Positions 1-8,985 of a stretch of 64,000 nt of DNA are shown piece after piece; the first letter of the stretch is position 1, and each line of letters begins with the position of its first letter. Below the pieces are notes generated by a model. The model searched no databases and had not been told where the DNA came from. It worked only from the letters and a program-made list of their open reading frames with translations. This stretch comes from JACCYI01 sp963828075 (lineage in GTDB: Bacteria; Actinomycetota; Thermoleophilia; Solirubrobacterales; Solirubrobacteraceae). Both the position numbers and the translations under genes were made by a program. The DNA lies in assembly GCA_963828075.1 (NCBI GenBank), contig CAWHDH010000021.1:1612001-1676000 (forward strand). Reading direction: 5' to 3'.

Positions 1-2
1 CG

Positions 3-152
3 GTCCGCCAATTACTGCACGACCAAGGCCGCACGTGCGCGCGACTCCTGATCGCCGCCACCCGCGGTGAGATCGCCGCCGACGACCAGGTGCACCTCGC
101 GTCATGGCAGCTCGTCACACGCGACAGCACCGGACCGCCGACGCCGAGATAG
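3..152 (+). CDS. C-terminal fragment of an unidentified protein (runs off the window)
   Basis: An open frame enters at the left edge and stops with TAG at 150-152. About 49 residues are visible, with GC-rich third positions like neighbouring genes, and include a plausible hydrophobic/acidic stretch (LLIAATRGEIAADDQVHLASW). No start is available in the window and I do not recognise a family. It ends 59 bases before the SDR start at 212, so the two could be co-transcribed. The alternative is that this is simply non-coding upstream DNA. Confidence 0.35.
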   Translation, partial: VRQLLHDQGRTCARLLIAATRGEIAADDQVHLASWQLVTRDSTGPPTPR

Positions 153-211
153 GAGTCCTAGGACCAATTGCCGGTGGGAACTCGGACCCGGGCGCACCTA
201 CGGTCGGGCCC

Positions 212-895
212 ATGCCCATCGCCATCATCACCGGAGCTTCGCGCGGCCTCGGCCTCGAGCTCGCCCGCGGCCTCGCCCGCGGCGGCTGGTCGCTCGTCAT
301 CGACGCCCGCTCGCCAGGGCCGCTCGCCGAGGCAGAGAGCGAACTGCGCCGCACGACCGACGTCACGGCGATCGCCGGCGACATCGCCGACCCCGACCAC
401 CGCCGCGCGCTGGTCGACGCCGCCGGCGCGCGGATCGACCTGCTCGTCAACAACGCCGGGACGCTCGGCCCGGGCGGCCAGCCGCCGCTGGCGACGTACC
501 CGCTCGACGCGCTCGCGGAGGTCTACCGGACCAACGTCCTCGCCCCACTCGCGCTCGTCCAGCTCGCGCTCCCGCGCATCCCCGGCGGCGGCATCGTCGT
601 CAACGTGACCTCCGACGCCGCCGTCGAGCCGTACCCGGGTTGGGGCGGCTACGGCTCGGCCAAGGCGGCGCTGGACCAGGTGACCGCCGTGCTCGCGGCC
701 GAGCATCCCGAGCTGCGCGTCTGCGCGGCGGATCCCGGCGACATGCGCACGCAGATGCACCAGGACGCGTTCCCGGGCGAGGACATCTCCGATCGCCCGC
801 TCCCGGCCGAAAGCGTCCCGGGCCTGCTCGCGCTGATCGAGGGCGAGCAGCCGAGCGGGCGCTACTCGGTCGCGGCCGCGGCGGTGAGCCCGTGA
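212..895 (+). CDS. Short-chain dehydrogenase/reductase (SDR)
   Basis: A 227-residue Rossmann-fold oxidoreductase. The glycine-rich NAD(P) motif TGASRGLG sits near residues 8-15, NNAG near residue 80, and the catalytic Ser and YGSAK (YxxxK) in the second half. The ATG at 212 is chosen because MPIAIITGAS is the normal SDR N-terminus; an in-frame ATG at 104 would add 36 unrelated residues. The length is slightly short for classical SDRs (about 250), and the substrate-binding C-terminus is compact. The stop overlaps the queA start (GTGA), so the two are translationally coupled. The substrate cannot be inferred. Confidence 0.85.
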   Translation: MPIAIITGASRGLGLELARGLARGGWSLVIDARSPGPLAEAESELRRTTDVTAIAGDIADPDHRRALVDAAGARIDLLVNNAGTLGPGGQPPLATYPLDALAEVYRTNVLAPLALVQLALPRIPGGGIVVNVTSDAAVEPYPGWGGYGSAKAALDQVTAVLAAEHPELRVCAADPGDMRTQMHQDAFPGEDISDRPLPAESVPGLLALIEGEQPSGRYSVAAAAVSP

Positions 896-1929
896 TCGCG
901 CCGGCCTTCGAGCTCCCCGGCCGGCTCGAGGCAGGAGAGCCGCCCGAGGCCCGCGGCCTGGCGCGTGACGCCGTCCGGCTGCTCGTGGCGCGCCGCGACG
1001 ACGGCGACCTGTCGCACCACCGCTTCGCAGACCTGCCCGAGCTGCTCGCGCCCGGCGACCTGCTGGTGGTCAACGACTCGGCCACCCTGCCCGCGGCGAT
1101 CGCCGCGCGGCGACCGGACGGCTCGGTGCTGCGCGTGCACTTCGCGACGGCCGCGCCCGACCTCCCCGAGGACTGGTGGGTCATCGAACCGCGCAGCCAC
1201 GACGGGACCTCCCCCGGCTCCGGCGCGCACGCCGGCGAGGTGCTCTCCCTCGCCGGCGGCGCCCGCGCCGAGCTCGCCGCCCGCTACGCCGACGGCGCCC
1301 GGCTCTGGCTCGCCCAGGTCGAGACGCCGGCCGGATCGGTGGTGGAGTACCTCGCCCACCACGGCGCGCCGATCCGCTACGGGTACGTCCCGTCCGAGTG
1401 GCCGCTCGACGCCTACCAGACCGCGTTCGCCCAGCGCCCCGGCAGCGCCGAGATGCCCAGCGCCGGGCGGCCGTTTACCGCCGAACTGATCACCCGCCTG
1501 GTCACGGCCGGCGTCCTGATCGCCCCGGTCACGCTGCACACCGGAGTGTCCTCCCCCGAGCGCCACGAGCCGCCGTACCCCGAGCGCTACGCGGTGCCCG
1601 CAGCGACCGCGAGGCTCGTCAACGGCGTCCGATACTGGGGCGGGCGGGTCATTGCCGTCGGCACCACCGCCGTCCGCGCAATCGAGACCGCGGCCGCGCC
1701 CGACGGCACGGTGCTGCCGAGCGACGGCTGGACCCGGCTCGTGGTGACGCCGGAGCGCGGACTGCGGGCGGTCGACGGGCTGATCACCGGCTGGCACGAG
1801 CCGCAGGCGTCGCACCTGCTGATGCTGGCCGCCGTCGCCGGCGACGAGCTCCTCGATCGCTCCTACCGGGCGGCGCTCGACGGGGGCTACCTGTGGCACG
1901 AGTTCGGCGACAGCCACCTGATCCTGTAG
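892..1929 (+). CDS. queA: S-adenosylmethionine:tRNA ribosyltransferase-isomerase (QueA)
   Basis: A 345-residue protein of normal QueA length. QueA transfers and isomerises the ribosyl moiety of SAM onto 7-aminomethyl-7-deazaguanine at tRNA position 34, giving epoxyqueuosine. Family hallmarks seen are the N-terminal LLVARRDDGDLSHHRFADLPELL and LLVVNDSATLPA segment, an HYG-like region with a GYVPSEW variant, the TAGVLIAPVTLHTGVS segment, and the C-terminal LITGWHEPQASHLLML block. The GTG start at 892 overlaps the SDR stop. No other queuosine gene is in the window, so the pathway (or salvage) must be completed elsewhere. Confidence 0.88.
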   Translation: MIAPAFELPGRLEAGEPPEARGLARDAVRLLVARRDDGDLSHHRFADLPELLAPGDLLVVNDSATLPAAIAARRPDGSVLRVHFATAAPDLPEDWWVIEPRSHDGTSPGSGAHAGEVLSLAGGARAELAARYADGARLWLAQVETPAGSVVEYLAHHGAPIRYGYVPSEWPLDAYQTAFAQRPGSAEMPSAGRPFTAELITRLVTAGVLIAPVTLHTGVSSPERHEPPYPERYAVPAATARLVNGVRYWGGRVIAVGTTAVRAIETAAAPDGTVLPSDGWTRLVVTPERGLRAVDGLITGWHEPQASHLLMLAAVAGDELLDRSYRAALDGGYLWHEFGDSHLIL

Positions 1930-2024
1930 GAAGGGTTACGGGGCGGGGCGGCGGTTCGAGAGCTCGGGGCGCTGCGGTTGGCCGTTCGCCGCGCGCTCCG
2001 CACGCGCGTCGGGCTGAACGCCGA

Positions 2025-3236
2025 CTACCGCGGCCGTGAGATGCGGGGGAGCAGGTGGGCGTCGGGGTCGCTCCAGGCGAGGCGGCCGGCGGCGATGGTG
2101 GCGACGACCAGCGGGACGCCCGGCCGGTAGACGAGGTGGGCGTGCGACGGGGCATCGAGGATCGCGGCGTCGGCGCGGGCGCCCGGGGCGAGGTGGCCGA
2201 CGTCGTCGCGCCGCAGCGCGCGGGCGCCGCCGGTCGTCGCCGCCGCGAGCGCCTCGTCGGCCGTCATCCCCATGTCGCGGACGGCGAGCGCGATGCAGAA
2301 CCCCATCGAGGTCGTGTAGCTCGAGCCGGGGTTGCAGTTGGTTGCCAGCGCGACACGAGCGCCGGCGTCGATGACCCGACGCGCGTCGGGGTACGGCTGG
2401 CGGGTGGAGAAGTCGGTGGCCGGGAGGAAGGTCGCAACCGTCTCGCCGCCCGCCAGCGCCTCGACATCCGCGTCGGTGAGATAGGTGCAGTGGTCGACCG
2501 ACGCCGCGCCCAGCTCCACTGCGAGCCGGACGCCCTCGCCTGGCCCGAGCTGGTTGCCGTGCACGCGCAGGCCGAGCCCCTCCGCGCGCCCCGCCTCGAG
2601 CACCGCGCGCGACTGGTCGGGGTCGAAGGCACCCTCCTCGCAGAAGACGTCGATCCAGCGCGCGAACGGCGCGCACGCGGCGAGCATGTCCCCACACACG
2701 AGCGCGACGTAGTCGTCGGCGCGGCCGTCGTACTCGGCCGGGACGACGTGGGCGCCGAGGAACGTGACGTCATCGGTGAGCTCGGCGGCGACCTCGCACG
2801 AACGCGACTCGGACTCCACCTCCAACCCGTAGCCCGACTTGACCTCCAGGTGCGTGATCCCGGCCCGCAGGGCCTCGCGGCGACGACGTGCGGCGAGGGC
2901 GGCGAGCCGCTCTCGCGACGCCGCGCGGGTCGCCTCGGTGGTCACCCGGATGCCGCCGGCCGCGTAGGGCGCGCCGGCCATCCGCGCCGCGAACTCGTCG
3001 CCGCGGTCGCCGGCGAAGACCAGGTGCGTGTGGCTGTCGACGAAGCCCGGGATCACGCACCGGCCGCCCGCGTCGAGCCGCTCGTCGCCGACCGCCGCCC
3101 CCGCGCGCTCGACGGCGACGACGCGGTCGCCCTCGATCACCAGGGCCGCGTCGCGGACGATGCCGAGCGGGCCCTCGCCGAGCGCCGGGTCGTTGGTGAC
3201 CAGCGCGCCGATGTGGTCGACGACGAGCGCCGTCAT
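2025..3236 (-). CDS. hutI: Imidazolonepropionase (HutI)
   Basis: A 403-residue amidohydrolase-fold enzyme that opens imidazolone-5-propionate to N-formimidoyl-L-glutamate, the third step of histidine degradation. The metal-binding FVDSHTHLVFAG motif, EVKSGYGLE, HGNQLGPGEGVRLAVELGA, SVDHCTY and LATNCNPGS are all present in family order. It is the last gene of the hut operon. Its ATG (3236) overlaps the hutF stop as ATGA, which fixes the start. It faces queA convergently across about 95 bases (1930-2024) in which I see no clear gene. Confidence 0.95.
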   Translation of the reverse strand: MTALVVDHIGALVTNDPALGEGPLGIVRDAALVIEGDRVVAVERAGAAVGDERLDAGGRCVIPGFVDSHTHLVFAGDRGDEFAARMAGAPYAAGGIRVTTEATRAASRERLAALAARRRREALRAGITHLEVKSGYGLEVESESRSCEVAAELTDDVTFLGAHVVPAEYDGRADDYVALVCGDMLAACAPFARWIDVFCEEGAFDPDQSRAVLEAGRAEGLGLRVHGNQLGPGEGVRLAVELGAASVDHCTYLTDADVEALAGGETVATFLPATDFSTRQPYPDARRVIDAGARVALATNCNPGSSYTTSMGFCIALAVRDMGMTADEALAAATTGGARALRRDDVGHLAPGARADAAILDAPSHAHLVYRPGVPLVVATIAAGRLAWSDPDAHLLPRISRPR

Positions 3237-4525
3237 CGGCCCACCGCCGCCCGCAGCGCCGCGGCCACGTCGAACCCGTGATGCTTCCTGTCGCGGACGA
3301 TCCAGCGGCCTCCGACCATCACGTGGCGCACGTCCGGCGCGCCGGCGGCGAAGACGGCGGCGTCGACGGCGTGCTCGGGGAGGGTGCCGGCCAGGCGGAC
3401 GCCGCCGAGGTCGACGACGACGAGATCCGCCAGCGCGCCGACCGCCAGGCGCCCGTCGTCGGGCCAGCCGAGGCTCCGGTAGCCGTGCGCGGTCGCGGCG
3501 GCGAGGAGATGGGAGGCCGGCTGCAGGCCGCGCTGCCGCGTGACCAGCCGCTCGTCGAGCTCGATCGCGCGCGCCTCCTCGAAGAGGTCGATGACCGCGT
3601 GGGAATCCGACCCGACGCACAGCGGCGCGCCGGCCGCGCGCAGCTGCGTCGCAGGGCCGACGCCGTCGCCGAGGTCGCGCTCGGTCGTCGGGCACAGGCA
3701 CACGCGGGCGCCGCCGAGCAGCGCCACGTCGTCGTCGGTCACGTGCGTGGCATGGACCGCGGTGAACCGCTCGGTCACGGCGCCCGCCGCCGCGAGCAGC
3801 CCGGTCGGCGTCGCGCCGTGCGCGGCGAGACAGTCCTCGTTCTCCTTCGGCTGCTCGGAGACGTGCGCGTGCAGCGGGCGCCCGAGCCCGTTCGCCCACT
3901 CGGCCACCACGCGCGCGGCGTCCGGCGGGACCGCGCGGACGCTGTGGATGGCGGCGCCGATGCGCAGCGCCGGCCCGTCCTCGAGGTCCGCCACCCGCTC
4001 CGCCCACGCATCGGCATCGGCGTCGCGGAAGCGTTCGATGCCGCCGTCGAGGTAGCAGACGTCGAGCAGCGTCAGCCGCACGCCGGCCTCGCCAGCGGCC
4101 GCGATGACCGCGCGGCCGAGCGCGTTGGGATCGTCGTACCGCGAGCCATCCGAAGCGTGATGGACGTAGTGGAACTCGCCGACGCACGTGATCCCCGCGA
4201 GCGCCATCTCGCCGAACGTCGCTCGCGCGACGGCGAAGCAGGAGTCCGGGTCCATCGCCGTGGCGAGCTCGTACATCTGCTCGCGCCAGGTCCAGAACGT
4301 CCCGGTGCCGGCGTGCGTGCGGCCCCGCAGCGCGCGCTGGAAGGCGTGCGAGTGCGCGTTTGCGAGGCCGGGGAGCGTCAGCCCGGCGAGCCACTCCGCG
4401 TCGCTGGGCACGTCGTCCACGCCGCTCGTCACCGAGGCGATCCGCTCGCCCTCGACGTCGATCAGCACGCCCGCCTCGGCGTGCTCACCGCCGAGCCACG
4501 CCAGCTCGCACCACAGGCGCGTCAC
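3233..4525 (-). CDS. hutF: Formimidoylglutamate deiminase (HutF)
   Basis: A 430-residue amidohydrolase that converts N-formimidoyl-L-glutamate to N-formyl-L-glutamate and ammonia. It shows the N-terminal LPGLANAHSHAFQRALRG metal site, the long FWTWREQMYELA segment diagnostic of HutF, the HAHVSEQPKENEDCLAAHG motif, THVTDDDVALLG and LCVGSDSHAVIDLFEEAR. The GTG start at 4525 overlaps the stop of the upstream deformylase homologue (GTGA). With HutF the pathway requires an N-formylglutamate deformylase. No hutG homologue is present; the adjacent deformylase-family gene is the candidate replacement. Confidence 0.93.
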   Translation of the reverse strand: MTRLWCELAWLGGEHAEAGVLIDVEGERIASVTSGVDDVPSDAEWLAGLTLPGLANAHSHAFQRALRGRTHAGTGTFWTWREQMYELATAMDPDSCFAVARATFGEMALAGITCVGEFHYVHHASDGSRYDDPNALGRAVIAAAGEAGVRLTLLDVCYLDGGIERFRDADADAWAERVADLEDGPALRIGAAIHSVRAVPPDAARVVAEWANGLGRPLHAHVSEQPKENEDCLAAHGATPTGLLAAAGAVTERFTAVHATHVTDDDVALLGGARVCLCPTTERDLGDGVGPATQLRAAGAPLCVGSDSHAVIDLFEEARAIELDERLVTRQRGLQPASHLLAAATAHGYRSLGWPDDGRLAVGALADLVVVDLGGVRLAGTLPEHAVDAAVFAAGAPDVRHVMVGGRWIVRDRKHHGFDVAAALRAAVGR

Positions 4526-5100
4526 GACCCGAGCCGCTCCACGAGCGCCCGCGCGTGCGCCTCGAACCCCGCCCGGTGGAAGCGGTCGAACTGCTCCCAG
4601 GTGGTGAAGGTCTCCGGGAGCCGGACGCGGTCGAGGAACAGGATCCCGTCGAGGTGGTCGACCTCGTGCTGGAAGGTGCCGGCGGTCAGCCCCGCGCGCC
4701 CCTCCTCGTGCTCGACACCGTCGCGGTCCAGATAGCGGACGCGTACGCGCGCGAAGCGCTCCACCGTGCCGCGCAGGTCGGGCACAGACAGGCAGCCCTC
4801 GTTGATCTCGACCGTCTCGTCGCCGACCGGCTCGAGCACCGGGTTGACGAGCACCGTCAGCGGGACCGACGGCTTGTAGGGATAGCGCGGGTTGCCCGGC
4901 GTCACCTCGACGATCGCGATCCGCAGCGTCTCGCCGACCTGGTTGGCGGCGATGCCGGCCCCGTTGGCCGCCCGCTTGGTCTCGATCATGTCGTCGATCA
5001 GCGCCTGGACCTCGGGCGAGCGCAGCTCCTCGGGCGACACCTCGCGGGCGCGCTCGCGCAGGACGGGATGGCCGACGGTGACGATGTCCCGGCGGCTCAT
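4522..5100 (-). CDS. Peptide-deformylase-family protein embedded in the hut operon
   Basis: A 192-residue metalloenzyme with all three peptide deformylase motifs: GAGIAANQVG (residues 47-56), EGCLS (101-105) and QHEVDHLDG (144-152), giving the Cys and two His metal ligands plus the catalytic Glu. It is overlapped at both ends (ATGA with hutU, GTGA with hutF), so it is a committed member of the histidine-utilisation operon and not a free-standing def gene beside fmt. It occupies the slot where N-formylglutamate deformylase (hutG) would be expected. The family assignment is firm. The proposed substrate, N-formyl-L-glutamate instead of formyl-Met peptides, is inferred from context only. Confidence 0.9.
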   Translation of the reverse strand: MSRRDIVTVGHPVLRERAREVSPEELRSPEVQALIDDMIETKRAANGAGIAANQVGETLRIAIVEVTPGNPRYPYKPSVPLTVLVNPVLEPVGDETVEINEGCLSVPDLRGTVERFARVRVRYLDRDGVEHEEGRAGLTAGTFQHEVDHLDGILFLDRVRLPETFTTWEQFDRFHRAGFEAHARALVERLGS

Positions 5101-6755
5101 CCCTCGCGCATCGGGATCCGCACCCCGCGCTCCTCGGCCACCTCGACGGCGCGGTCATAGCCCGCGTCGGCGTGGCGGATCACGCCCATCCCCGGGTCGG
5201 CGGTCAGCACCCGCCCGAGCTTCTCGGAGGCGAGGGTGGTCCCGTCGGCGACGCAGACCATCCCGGCGTGGATCGAGCGCCCGATTCCCACCCCGCCGCC
5301 GTGGTGGATGCTCACCCATGACGCGCCCGCCGAGGTATTCACCAGAGCGTTGAGCAGCGGCCAGTCGGCGATCGCGTCGGACTCGTCGAGCATGCTCTCG
5401 GTCTCGCGATAGGGCGAGGCGACGGAGCCCGAGTCGAGGTGGTCGCGGCCGATGACGATCGGCGCCGACAGCTCGCCCGAGCGGACCATCTCGTTGAACT
5501 TGAGGCCGAGCCGCGCGCGGTCGCCGTAGCCGAGCCAGCAGATCCGCGCCGGCAGCCCCTGGAACGCGATCCGCTCGCCCGCCTGCTCGATCCAGCGCGC
5601 CAGGCGCGCGTCGTCGGGGAACGTCTCGAGCACCGCGCGGTCGGTCGCCGCGATGTCCGCCGGATCGCCGGACAGCGCCACCCAGCGGAACGGGCCCTTG
5701 CCCTCGCAGAACAGCGGGCGCACGTAGGCGGGCACGAAGCCGGGGTAGTCGAACGCCCGCTCGAAGCCGCCGTCGCGCGCCTCGGCGCGCAGCGAGTTGC
5801 CGTAGTCGAAGACCTCGGCGCCGCGGTCCAGGAACCCGACCATCGCCGCGCAGTGGGCGGCGATCGCGGCGCGCGAGCGCGTGACGTACTCGCCGGGATC
5901 GGCCTCGCGCAGCCGGTCGGCCTCCGCGAGCGTCATCCGGTCGGGGACGTAGCCGACGAGCGGGTCGTGCGCGCTCGTCTGGTCGGTGACGATGTCGGCC
6001 TCGAAGCCCGCCTTGAGCAGCGCGGGCAGGACCTCGGCGGCGTTGCCCTCGAGGCCGACGCTCAACGCGCGGCGCCCGTCCTTCGCGGCGCGGCAGCGCG
6101 CGATCGCGTCCTCGAGGTCGTCCGCCTGCTCGTCGAGGTAGCGCGTCTCCAGGCGACGCCGGATGCGGTGCGGGTCGATCTCGATGCACAGCGCCACGCC
6201 GTCGTTCATCGTCACCGCCAGCGGCTGGGCGCCGCCCATCCCGCCGAGGCCGGCGGTCAGCGTGATCGTGCCCGCGAGCGACCCGCCGTGGTTGCGGCGC
6301 GCGATCTCGGCGAAGCACTCGTACGTGCCCTGCACGATGCCCTGGCTGCCGATGTAGATCCAGGAGCCGGCGGTCATCTGCCCGTACATGGTCAGCCCGA
6401 GCTCCTCGAGCCGGCGGAACTCGTCCCACGTCGCCCAGTCCGGGACGAGGTTCGAGTTGGCGATCAGCACGCGCGGCGCCCACTCGTGCGTGCGCATCAC
6501 CCCGACCGGCTTGCCCGACTGGACGAGCAACGTCTCGTCGCCCGCCAGGCCGCGGAGGCTGCGGACGATCGCGTCGAACGCGTCCCACGACCGCGCGGCG
6601 CGCCCGGTGCCGCCGTAGACGACGAGATCGTCGGGCCGCTCGGCGACGTCGGGGTCGAGGTTGTTCATCAGCATGCGCAGCGCGGCCTCCTGCGGCCAGC
6701 CCTCGCAGCTCAGCTCGGTGCCGTGCGCGGCGCGGACCTCGCGCGGGCCGCTCAC
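5097..6755 (-). CDS. hutU: Urocanate hydratase (HutU)
   Basis: A 552-residue protein of normal urocanase length that adds water to urocanate using tightly bound NAD+ to give imidazolone propionate. Conserved blocks seen are the N-terminal GWPQEAALRMLMNNLDPDVAE, VVYGGTGRAARSW, the TAGSWIYIGSQGIVQGTYE segment, TLTAGLGGMGGAQPLA, FDYGNSLR, and the C-terminal SIHHGGGVGIGRSIHAGMV. The GTG start at 6755 overlaps the hutH stop. The ORF stays open upstream into antisense hutH sequence, which I exclude. It is the second gene of the operon. Confidence 0.95.
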   Translation of the reverse strand: MSGPREVRAAHGTELSCEGWPQEAALRMLMNNLDPDVAERPDDLVVYGGTGRAARSWDAFDAIVRSLRGLAGDETLLVQSGKPVGVMRTHEWAPRVLIANSNLVPDWATWDEFRRLEELGLTMYGQMTAGSWIYIGSQGIVQGTYECFAEIARRNHGGSLAGTITLTAGLGGMGGAQPLAVTMNDGVALCIEIDPHRIRRRLETRYLDEQADDLEDAIARCRAAKDGRRALSVGLEGNAAEVLPALLKAGFEADIVTDQTSAHDPLVGYVPDRMTLAEADRLREADPGEYVTRSRAAIAAHCAAMVGFLDRGAEVFDYGNSLRAEARDGGFERAFDYPGFVPAYVRPLFCEGKGPFRWVALSGDPADIAATDRAVLETFPDDARLARWIEQAGERIAFQGLPARICWLGYGDRARLGLKFNEMVRSGELSAPIVIGRDHLDSGSVASPYRETESMLDESDAIADWPLLNALVNTSAGASWVSIHHGGGVGIGRSIHAGMVCVADGTTLASEKLGRVLTADPGMGVIRHADAGYDRAVEVAEERGVRIPMREG

Positions 6756-8281
6756 GCCAGCCCTCCGATCTCCGCCTCGACCGCGCGGCGCACCTCGCCC
6801 GAGACCACGAGCGCCTCGACCGCCGCCAGGTCCGGTGCCAGCCAGCGGTCCGGACCGGGCCCGCCGACGCGCTCGCGCACCGCCGCGAGCGCCGCCCCGG
6901 TGCCGGTGCCGGGCACGAGCGGCGCGCGCAGGTCGAGGCCGTGCGCCGCGGCCATCAGCTCCACCGCCAGGATGCGGCCGAGGTTGTCGATCGCGCGGCG
7001 GAGCTTGCGCGCCGCCGACCACCCCATCGAGACATGGTCCTCCTGCATCGCGCTGGTCGGGAGCGAGCCGATGCTCGCGGGCGAGGCCAGGCGCCGGTTC
7101 TCGGAGACCAGCGAGGCCTGGGTGTACTGGGCGATCATCTGCCCGGAGTTCACGCCGGCCTCGGGAGCGAGGAACGGCGGCAGCCCGTGGGAGCGCGTCG
7201 CGTCGAGCAGGCGGTCGGTGCGGCGCTCGGCGATCCCGCCGACCTCCGCGACGGCGATGGCCAGGAAGTCGCAGACGAACCCGAGCGGTGCGCCGTGGAA
7301 GTTCCCGCACGACTCGACGCGCCCGTCGGGCAGGACCATCGGGTTGTCGATCGCCGACTCCAACTCGGCGGCCGCCACGCGCGCGGCGTGCGCGACCGTG
7401 TCGCGCGCGGCGCCGGCAACCTGCGGGGAGCAGCGCAGCGAGTAGGCGTCCTGCACGCGGTCGTCGCCGTAGCGGTGGCTGGCGACGATCGGCGACCCGG
7501 CCAGCAGCCGCCGCAGGTTCGCCGCGCTCGCCGCCTGGCCGGCCTGGGGGCGCAGCGCGATCAGATCCTCGGCGAACACGCGATCGGTCCCGAGCAGGGC
7601 CTCGACCGACATCGCGGCGCTGATGTCGGCGACGCGCAGCAGCAGGCTCAGGTCCTCGATCGCCAGCAGCAGCATCCCGAGCATCCCGTCGGTGCCGTTG
7701 ATCAGCGCGAGGCCTTCCTTCGCCGCCAGCGTGACCGGCTCGATCCCGGCGGCGTCCAGCGCGCCGGCGGCCGGCACCGGCCCGCCGTCCGGCCCCGCCA
7801 CCTCACCCTCGCCGATCAGCACGAGGGCGCAGTGCGCGAGCGGGGCGAGGTCACCGCTGGCGCCGAGCGAGCCGTGCTCGGGCACGACCGGCGTGATGCG
7901 GGCGTTGAGCAGCGCGACGATCCGCTCGGCGAGCACCGGGCGGGCGCCGGACCGGCCCATCGCGAGCGTCCGCGCGCGCAGCAGCATCATCGCGCGCACG
8001 ACCTCCTCCTCGACCGGCGGACCCATCCCGGCGGCGTGCGAGCGCACGAGCGCGCGCTGGAGCTCCTCGCGGCGGTCGACGGCGATCGTGACGTTGGCCA
8101 GCGACCCGAACCCGGTCGACACGCCGTAGGCCGGCTCCTCGCGCTCGATCAGCCCGGCGACGATCGCGGCGCTGGCCTCCATGGCTCCGAGCGCCGCGGC
8201 GGTCAGGGCCACCGGCTCGCCGCCACGAGCGACCGCGACCACATCAGCCGGCGACAGTCCGGTACCCGTCAGCTCCACCAC
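6752..8281 (-). CDS. hutH: Histidine ammonia-lyase (HutH)
   Basis: A 509-residue aromatic amino acid lyase that deaminates L-histidine to trans-urocanate. The Ala141-Ser142-Gly143 triad within GSLGASGDLAPLAH forms the MIO electrophile, and the catalytic Tyr lies in AYGVSTGFG (residues 51-59). The C-terminal SAMQEDHVSMGW block is typical of HAL as opposed to PAL/TAL. It is the first gene of the hut operon. It starts GTG at 8281 (or 8278). A TACAGT element at 8290-8295 could be the -10, which would leave almost no leader. No hut regulator is adjacent. Confidence 0.94.
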   Translation of the reverse strand: MVELTGTGLSPADVVAVARGGEPVALTAAALGAMEASAAIVAGLIEREEPAYGVSTGFGSLANVTIAVDRREELQRALVRSHAAGMGPPVEEEVVRAMMLLRARTLAMGRSGARPVLAERIVALLNARITPVVPEHGSLGASGDLAPLAHCALVLIGEGEVAGPDGGPVPAAGALDAAGIEPVTLAAKEGLALINGTDGMLGMLLLAIEDLSLLLRVADISAAMSVEALLGTDRVFAEDLIALRPQAGQAASAANLRRLLAGSPIVASHRYGDDRVQDAYSLRCSPQVAGAARDTVAHAARVAAAELESAIDNPMVLPDGRVESCGNFHGAPLGFVCDFLAIAVAEVGGIAERRTDRLLDATRSHGLPPFLAPEAGVNSGQMIAQYTQASLVSENRRLASPASIGSLPTSAMQEDHVSMGWSAARKLRRAIDNLGRILAVELMAAAHGLDLRAPLVPGTGTGAALAAVRERVGGPGPDRWLAPDLAAVEALVVSGEVRRAVEAEIGGLA

Positions 8282-8314
8282 GCGCGCGGACTGTAGTGCT
8301 CCGCCGCCCGCGGG

Positions 8315-8343
8315 GGCGGCCCGGACTCGAAGCCCGGGCCGCC
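8315..8343 (-). terminator. GC-rich hairpin downstream of the CHRD gene
   Basis: A perfect 10-bp inverted repeat (GGCGGCCCGG / CCGGGCCGCC) with a 9-base loop sits just after the CHRD gene stop and before hutH. There is no T-tract, as is common for high-GC actinobacterial terminators. It would separate CHRD transcription from the hut operon. Confidence 0.55.
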
Positions 8344-8350
8344 CGCCGGC

Positions 8351-8851
8351 TCAGTCGTTCGACTTCGTGAAGAGCTGCCCGCGGATCGCTCCCCCGGGGA
8401 ACGCTGCCGTGTGGACGTTCCAGTAGTACAGCTCCGGGTTCCTGATGATCTTGCTGGCGAGGTTCGCGTCGATGGCGGCGCAGGTGCTCGACCCGCCGGG
8501 ATCGCCGGCGGAAGGCGGCGTCAGCGGTACGACCACCGGGCCGTTGGTGCCCTCGGCGCCGACGTGGATGTGCGCGGCCACCGGCGCGTCGATGTTCCTG
8601 ACGCTCAGCCCGACGCAGATCGTGCCGTCGTCGATCACCGCCGATGCGGCGCCCTTGCCGTCCGGGTCCCCGACGCCCTTCCCGCCGGCCGCGTTGACCT
8701 CGTTGGCGCCGAAGAGCGCCCCGAGGAGGATGCCGCTCTTGGCGACCTCGGCCGACGCCGGGTTGGCGGCGCTCAACGACAGAGCGATGACGGCGCCCGC
8801 TCCGAGCGCCGCCAGCGCGACGATGACCTGGGCACGCTTACGTTTGAACAC
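8351..8851 (-). CDS. Secreted CHRD-domain protein
   Basis: A 166-residue protein with a lysine/arginine-rich N-terminus, a hydrophobic core and an Ala-rich cleavage region (about residues 1-34), that is, a Sec signal peptide. The remainder matches the CHRD fold: LLGALFGANEV, a central SVRNIDAPVAAHIHVGAEGTNGPVVVPL strand pair, and the closing YYWNVHTAAFPGGAIRGQL motif. Two cysteines could form a disulfide. The GTG start is fixed by a strong AAGGAGGAGG ribosome site eight bases upstream. CHRD proteins are extracytoplasmic with no settled biochemical role. It is monocistronic. Confidence 0.85.
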   Translation of the reverse strand: MFKRKRAQVIVALAALGAGAVIALSLSAANPASAEVAKSGILLGALFGANEVNAAGGKGVGDPDGKGAASAVIDDGTICVGLSVRNIDAPVAAHIHVGAEGTNGPVVVPLTPPSAGDPGGSSTCAAIDANLASKIIRNPELYYWNVHTAAFPGGAIRGQLFTKSND

Positions 8852-8985
8852 TGGGTCCTCCTCCTTGGTGTCCGCCCCCCGAGCGAAGGGCGCCTAGCCC
8901 ATGTTCTCCGACGCCGGTGCGCGAATGCAACCGCGGCGTTGCTGCGCGATCCTTAAGTCGTCCGCCGCGGTTGCGTTGCGCCGAG

